Part shown: positions 4,972 through 7,422 of the stretch, in pieces
Layout: each line of letters starts with the position of its first letter
How positions within the stretch are numbered: position 1 is the first letter of the stretch
NCBI GenBank assembly: GCA_003456035.1
Contig: DMPJ01000454.1
Span: forward strand, 609-8,030
Direction: 5' to 3'
Length of the DNA: 7,422 nt
DNA from: Planktothrix sp. UBA8402
GTDB lineage: Bacteria > Cyanobacteriota > Cyanobacteriia > Cyanobacteriales > Microcoleaceae
Program-made: the position numbers and the translations under genes
Notes under the pieces: generated by a model
What the model was told of the DNA's origin: nothing
Database searches by the model: none
Seen by the model: the letters and a program-made list of their open reading frames with translations, nothing else

Positions 4972-7422
4972 TTAACCGTCAATGGTCAAAAGTCGTTCAC
5001 CGGTTTTGTTAACCTTAGACTCAAGGATTTGTTTAGCTGGAATTTCGATCAAAAATTTGGTGTATTCCCCTAATTCTGACTCGCACCAGATTCGACCTTT
5101 ATGGTGTTCGACAATAATTTGATAGCTAATTGATAATCCTAGACCTGTGCCTTTTCCGACGGGTTTTGTAGTAAAAAATGGGTCAAATAACTTAGAACGA
5201 ATCTCTTTAGGAATCCCCAAACCGTTATCAGCAATTTCGATAATAATTCTTTGGTTATTCACCGATAGAGTTCTAATCAAAATTTGAGGTTTAATTATGG
5301 ATTTATCACAGGATATCAAGGAAAACTTATCCTGCATCATCGAATCATGGAGGGCATCAATGGCATTACTAATCAGATTCATAAATACCTGATTTAGTGG
5401 CCCTGGATAGCATTCAATTAGAGGAATATTCCCATATTCTTTAATTACTTCAATTCCGGTTAATTTCCCCTGAGCTTTCAGTTTGGTTTTCAAAATCATC
5501 AAGGTACTTTCTAATCCATCATGAATACTTACCTGTTTTAATTCGGCTTCGTCATGACGAGAAAAGGTTCTTAAAGAACGAACAATATCCCGAATTCGGT
5601 CGGCTCCTACTTGCATTGATTCGACAATTTTGGGAAAATCTTCCTTGAGAAATTCTAAATCAATTGATTCAATTTCTTCCTGAATCTTAAGACTGGGATT
5701 AGCATATTCTTGTTGATAAATATCTAATAAATTCAGCACATCCCGGGTGTAATTGGTGGCATGAATTAAATTACCATAGACAAAATTAACTGGATTATTA
5801 ATTTCATGGGCAATTCCCGCTACTAATTGACCCAAACTTGACATTTTTTCGCTTTGAATCAGTTGAATTTGAGTTTTTTTAAGTTCTTTCAGGGCATTTT
5901 TGAGTTGGTCATTTTTTCGTTTCAATTCCAGAGAAGTTTTTAACCTTTCTTCGGCTTGCTGTAGGGCTTCTTCGGCTCGTTTATGGGCGGATAAATCCCT
6001 AAAAGTTCCCATATAAAAGGATTGATAGCCGACTTTTGCTTGATTAATTGTGGCTTCCAAGGGAAAACAAGAGCCATTTGCCCGACGACCAACAACCTCT
6101 TGACGTCCTTGTAATAGGCATTTTTCTAATAAGGTTTTCTGCTCTTGAATTTCGGAGGTTTGCCAGTCAAATAAATGTAGTATGGACGTGCCAATTAATT
6201 CCGTTCCCGAATATCCAAATATTGCTTCTGCACTGGGATTAGTTCTTAAAATTTCTCCCGATGAATTAGCAAAGGTAATCATGGCATCCGTAGCATTTTC
6301 AATAATAGCCTCGGTTTGGTTTAAGGAATCTTCTAAGGTTTGCATGACTTGGTTATAACGAAAGCCAATTTGACCGACTTCGGTAAATTGATTTTGAGGA
6401 ACCCGGCGTTTAAAGTCTTGGGTACGGGCTTGATATTCCATGACTTCAAACAAATCATAAACTTCCGTTTTGGCTCCATGTTCGGAAATATTTAATCCTG
6501 TTGTTTCTGCCTCCAGAGAAACCCGTAATGGGAAATAATGATTAATGGTGTATAAAACCAGCCAGGTTAAGCCAAATCCCCAAACAAAAGAAACTCCAAT
6601 TCCTAATAATTGAACTAGCAATTGTTCTGTGCGGGATAACCCGGTATGGAGTAAATTCAGATTTCCAAATAGACCAACGGCTAAAGTTCCCCAAACTCCG
6701 CCACCCGCATGAACCGCTATGGCATCAACGGCATCATCAATCTGTAATCGTTGTAGGGTAATGGACACTAACACCATAACGGCGGCTCCAATTCCCCCAA
6801 TGATGGCAGCCATGGGAGTTGAGACGGCATGGGAAGATGCGGTAATTGCGACTAAACCCGCCAAGGAGCCATTGATAATTAGTTCAACTTCTGGTCGGCG
6901 ATACAATACCCAACCCAAGACCGCCCCGATTAACATTCCCGATGTCCCGGCCAAGATGGTATTGACAATCACCGTGGCGACTCGAATATCTAAATGTAAA
7001 TAACTGCCCCCGTTAAATCCTAACCATCCTAACCAGAGCAACATTGTCCCCAATACGGATAACTGAAGGTTGGAGCCGCGCATTTCTTGGGGAGGTTTAT
7101 CGGGGGTAAAGCGTCCCAGCCGTGGCCCAATAACTAATAGAACCGCCAAGGAAACCCATCCGCCCATACTATGAACGATGGTAGACCCGGCAAAATCTAT
7201 AAACCCAATTTTTCCTAACCACCCCAATAAATGGTTGGTTTCAATCCCATTCCAGGCCCAATGGCCAAAGACGGGGTAAATCATCCCAGAGGTTAAAGCC
7301 GCAACTAATAAATAAGACCCGAATTTCATCCTTTCCGCCGATGCACCTGAAACGATTGTTGTGGCGGTACTACAAAACATGGTTTCAAATAGAAAAAATG
7401 CGGCTTGCCCTGGGTTCGATGT
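4972..7422 (-). CDS. Ammonium-sensor histidine kinase: Amt channel domain fused to HAMP-like, PAS and kinase domains (5' end off window)
   Basis: The visible 816 residues (numbered from the right edge) run in frame off the window, so the start and the first Amt helices are missing. Residues 1 to about 318 are the rest of an Amt channel, clearly homologous to the neighbouring transporter: [21 protein letters not shown] with D76 and H84, LGFNGGS with F136 and S140, AVHAGGG with H238, and the Amt tail motif NISEHGAK. Then come a HAMP-like segment with [13 protein letters not shown] (348-360), one PAS domain (about 370-482, [14 protein letters not shown] near its start), a coiled coil (about 482-524), the dimerisation domain with phospho-acceptor H539 in [10 protein letters not shown], and a complete ATPase domain: N box N682/N686, G1 DNGLGIP with D732, F box FDPFF, G2 GKGTGLGLS. 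All residues for autophosphorylation are present. The known precedent is an Amt-kinase sensor from the anammox bacterium Kuenenia. No partner response regulator is in the window. No terminator separates it from amt, so read-through is possible. Confidence 0.93.
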   Translation of the reverse strand, partial: TSNPGQAAFFLFETMFCSTATTIVSGASAERMKFGSYLLVAALTSGMIYPVFGHWAWNGIETNHLLGWLGKIGFIDFAGSTIVHSMGGWVSLAVLLVIGPRLGRFTPDKPPQEMRGSNLQLSVLGTMLLWLGWLGFNGGSYLHLDIRVATVIVNTILAGTSGMLIGAVLGWVLYRRPEVELIINGSLAGLVAITASSHAVSTPMAAIIGGIGAAVMVLVSITLQRLQIDDAVDAIAVHAGGGVWGTLAVGLFGNLNLLHTGLSRTEQLLVQLLGIGVSFVWGFGLTWLVLYTINHYFPLRVSLEAETTGLNISEHGAKTEVYDLFEVMEYQARTQDFKRRVPQNQFTEVGQIGFRYNQVMQTLEDSLNQTEAIIENATDAMITFANSSGEILRTNPSAEAIFGYSGTELIGTSILHLFDWQTSEIQEQKTLLEKCLLQGRQEVVGRRANGSCFPLEATINQAKVGYQSFYMGTFRDLSAHKRAEEALQQAEERLKTSLELKRKNDQLKNALKELKKTQIQLIQSEKMSSLGQLVAGIAHEINNPVNFVYGNLIHATNYTRDVLNLLDIYQQEYANPSLKIQEEIESIDLEFLKEDFPKIVESMQVGADRIRDIVRSLRTFSRHDEAELKQVSIHDGLESTLMILKTKLKAQGKLTGIEVIKEYGNIPLIECYPGPLNQVFMNLISNAIDALHDSMMQDKFSLISCDKSIIKPQILIRTLSVNNQRIIIEIADNGLGIPKEIRSKLFDPFFTTKPVGKGTGLGLSISYQIIVEHHKGRIWCESELGEYTKFLIEIPAKQILESKVNKTGERLLTIDG

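Noticed and set aside
6719..7003. 94-residue plus-strand open frame
   Set aside because: Antisense to the strongly conserved Amt part of the sensor kinase; the composition reflects the complement of membrane-helix codons.
7378..7380. ATG at 7380 as the start of the sensor kinase
   Set aside because: The frame stays open to the right edge and the residues before it (FFLFET) align with the Amt helix in the neighbouring transporter, so this methionine is internal.

Overview
The window looks like chromosomal DNA of a filamentous cyanobacterium, with an Oscillatoriales (Planktothrix-like) style. The reasons are a Ycf51-family gene, a cyanobacterial-type Amt transporter with an NtcA-type palindrome upstream, a histidine kinase with the H-box style common in cyanobacteria (HEINNPVNF), AT-rich spacers with few Shine-Dalgarno sequences, and small GC-rich hairpin repeats. 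The genus is a guess from style; the cyanobacterial assignment is firm.

Layout. Positions 1-668 (+) hold the 3' part of a tnpB gene from an IS200/IS605-type element; its beginning lies left of the window. It is followed by overlapping hairpins (708-758) that probably form the element's right end and the 3' part of its guide RNA. ycf51 (844-1371, +) comes next. Its stop codon overlaps, in one TTAA, the stop codon of the convergent gene at 1368-2027 (-), which encodes an SH3b plus L,D-transpeptidase-like protein. From there to the right edge every gene is on the minus strand: a membrane-anchored SGNH/GDSL hydrolase (2250-3119), an ammonium transporter (amt, 3267-4760), and a long gene running off the right edge (4972-7422) in which an Amt channel domain is fused to a HAMP-like linker, a PAS domain and a complete histidine kinase core. 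A clear intrinsic terminator for amt lies at 3177-3201.

How the genes work together. The coherent part is the right half. A channel-type Amt transporter sits 193 bases downstream of an Amt-sensor kinase on the same strand, with a perfect GTA-N8-TAC inverted repeat (NtcA-type) between them. This reads as an ammonium sensing and uptake locus: the fusion protein would report external or permeating ammonium to a response regulator (none is in the window), the transporter would import it, and NtcA would set amt expression by nitrogen status. Both Amt copies keep the pore twin histidines and the visible phenylalanine-gate positions, so sequence alone does not show whether the sensor copy also conducts. 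The left half (TnpB relic or element, Ycf51, cell-wall enzyme, hydrolase) shows no evident functional link to nitrogen.

Most worth following up are the Amt-HAMP-like-PAS-kinase fusion beside amt, the TnpB lacking both the canonical RuvC-II glutamate and the zinc-finger cysteines, and the L,D-transpeptidase-like protein with no room for a signal peptide.
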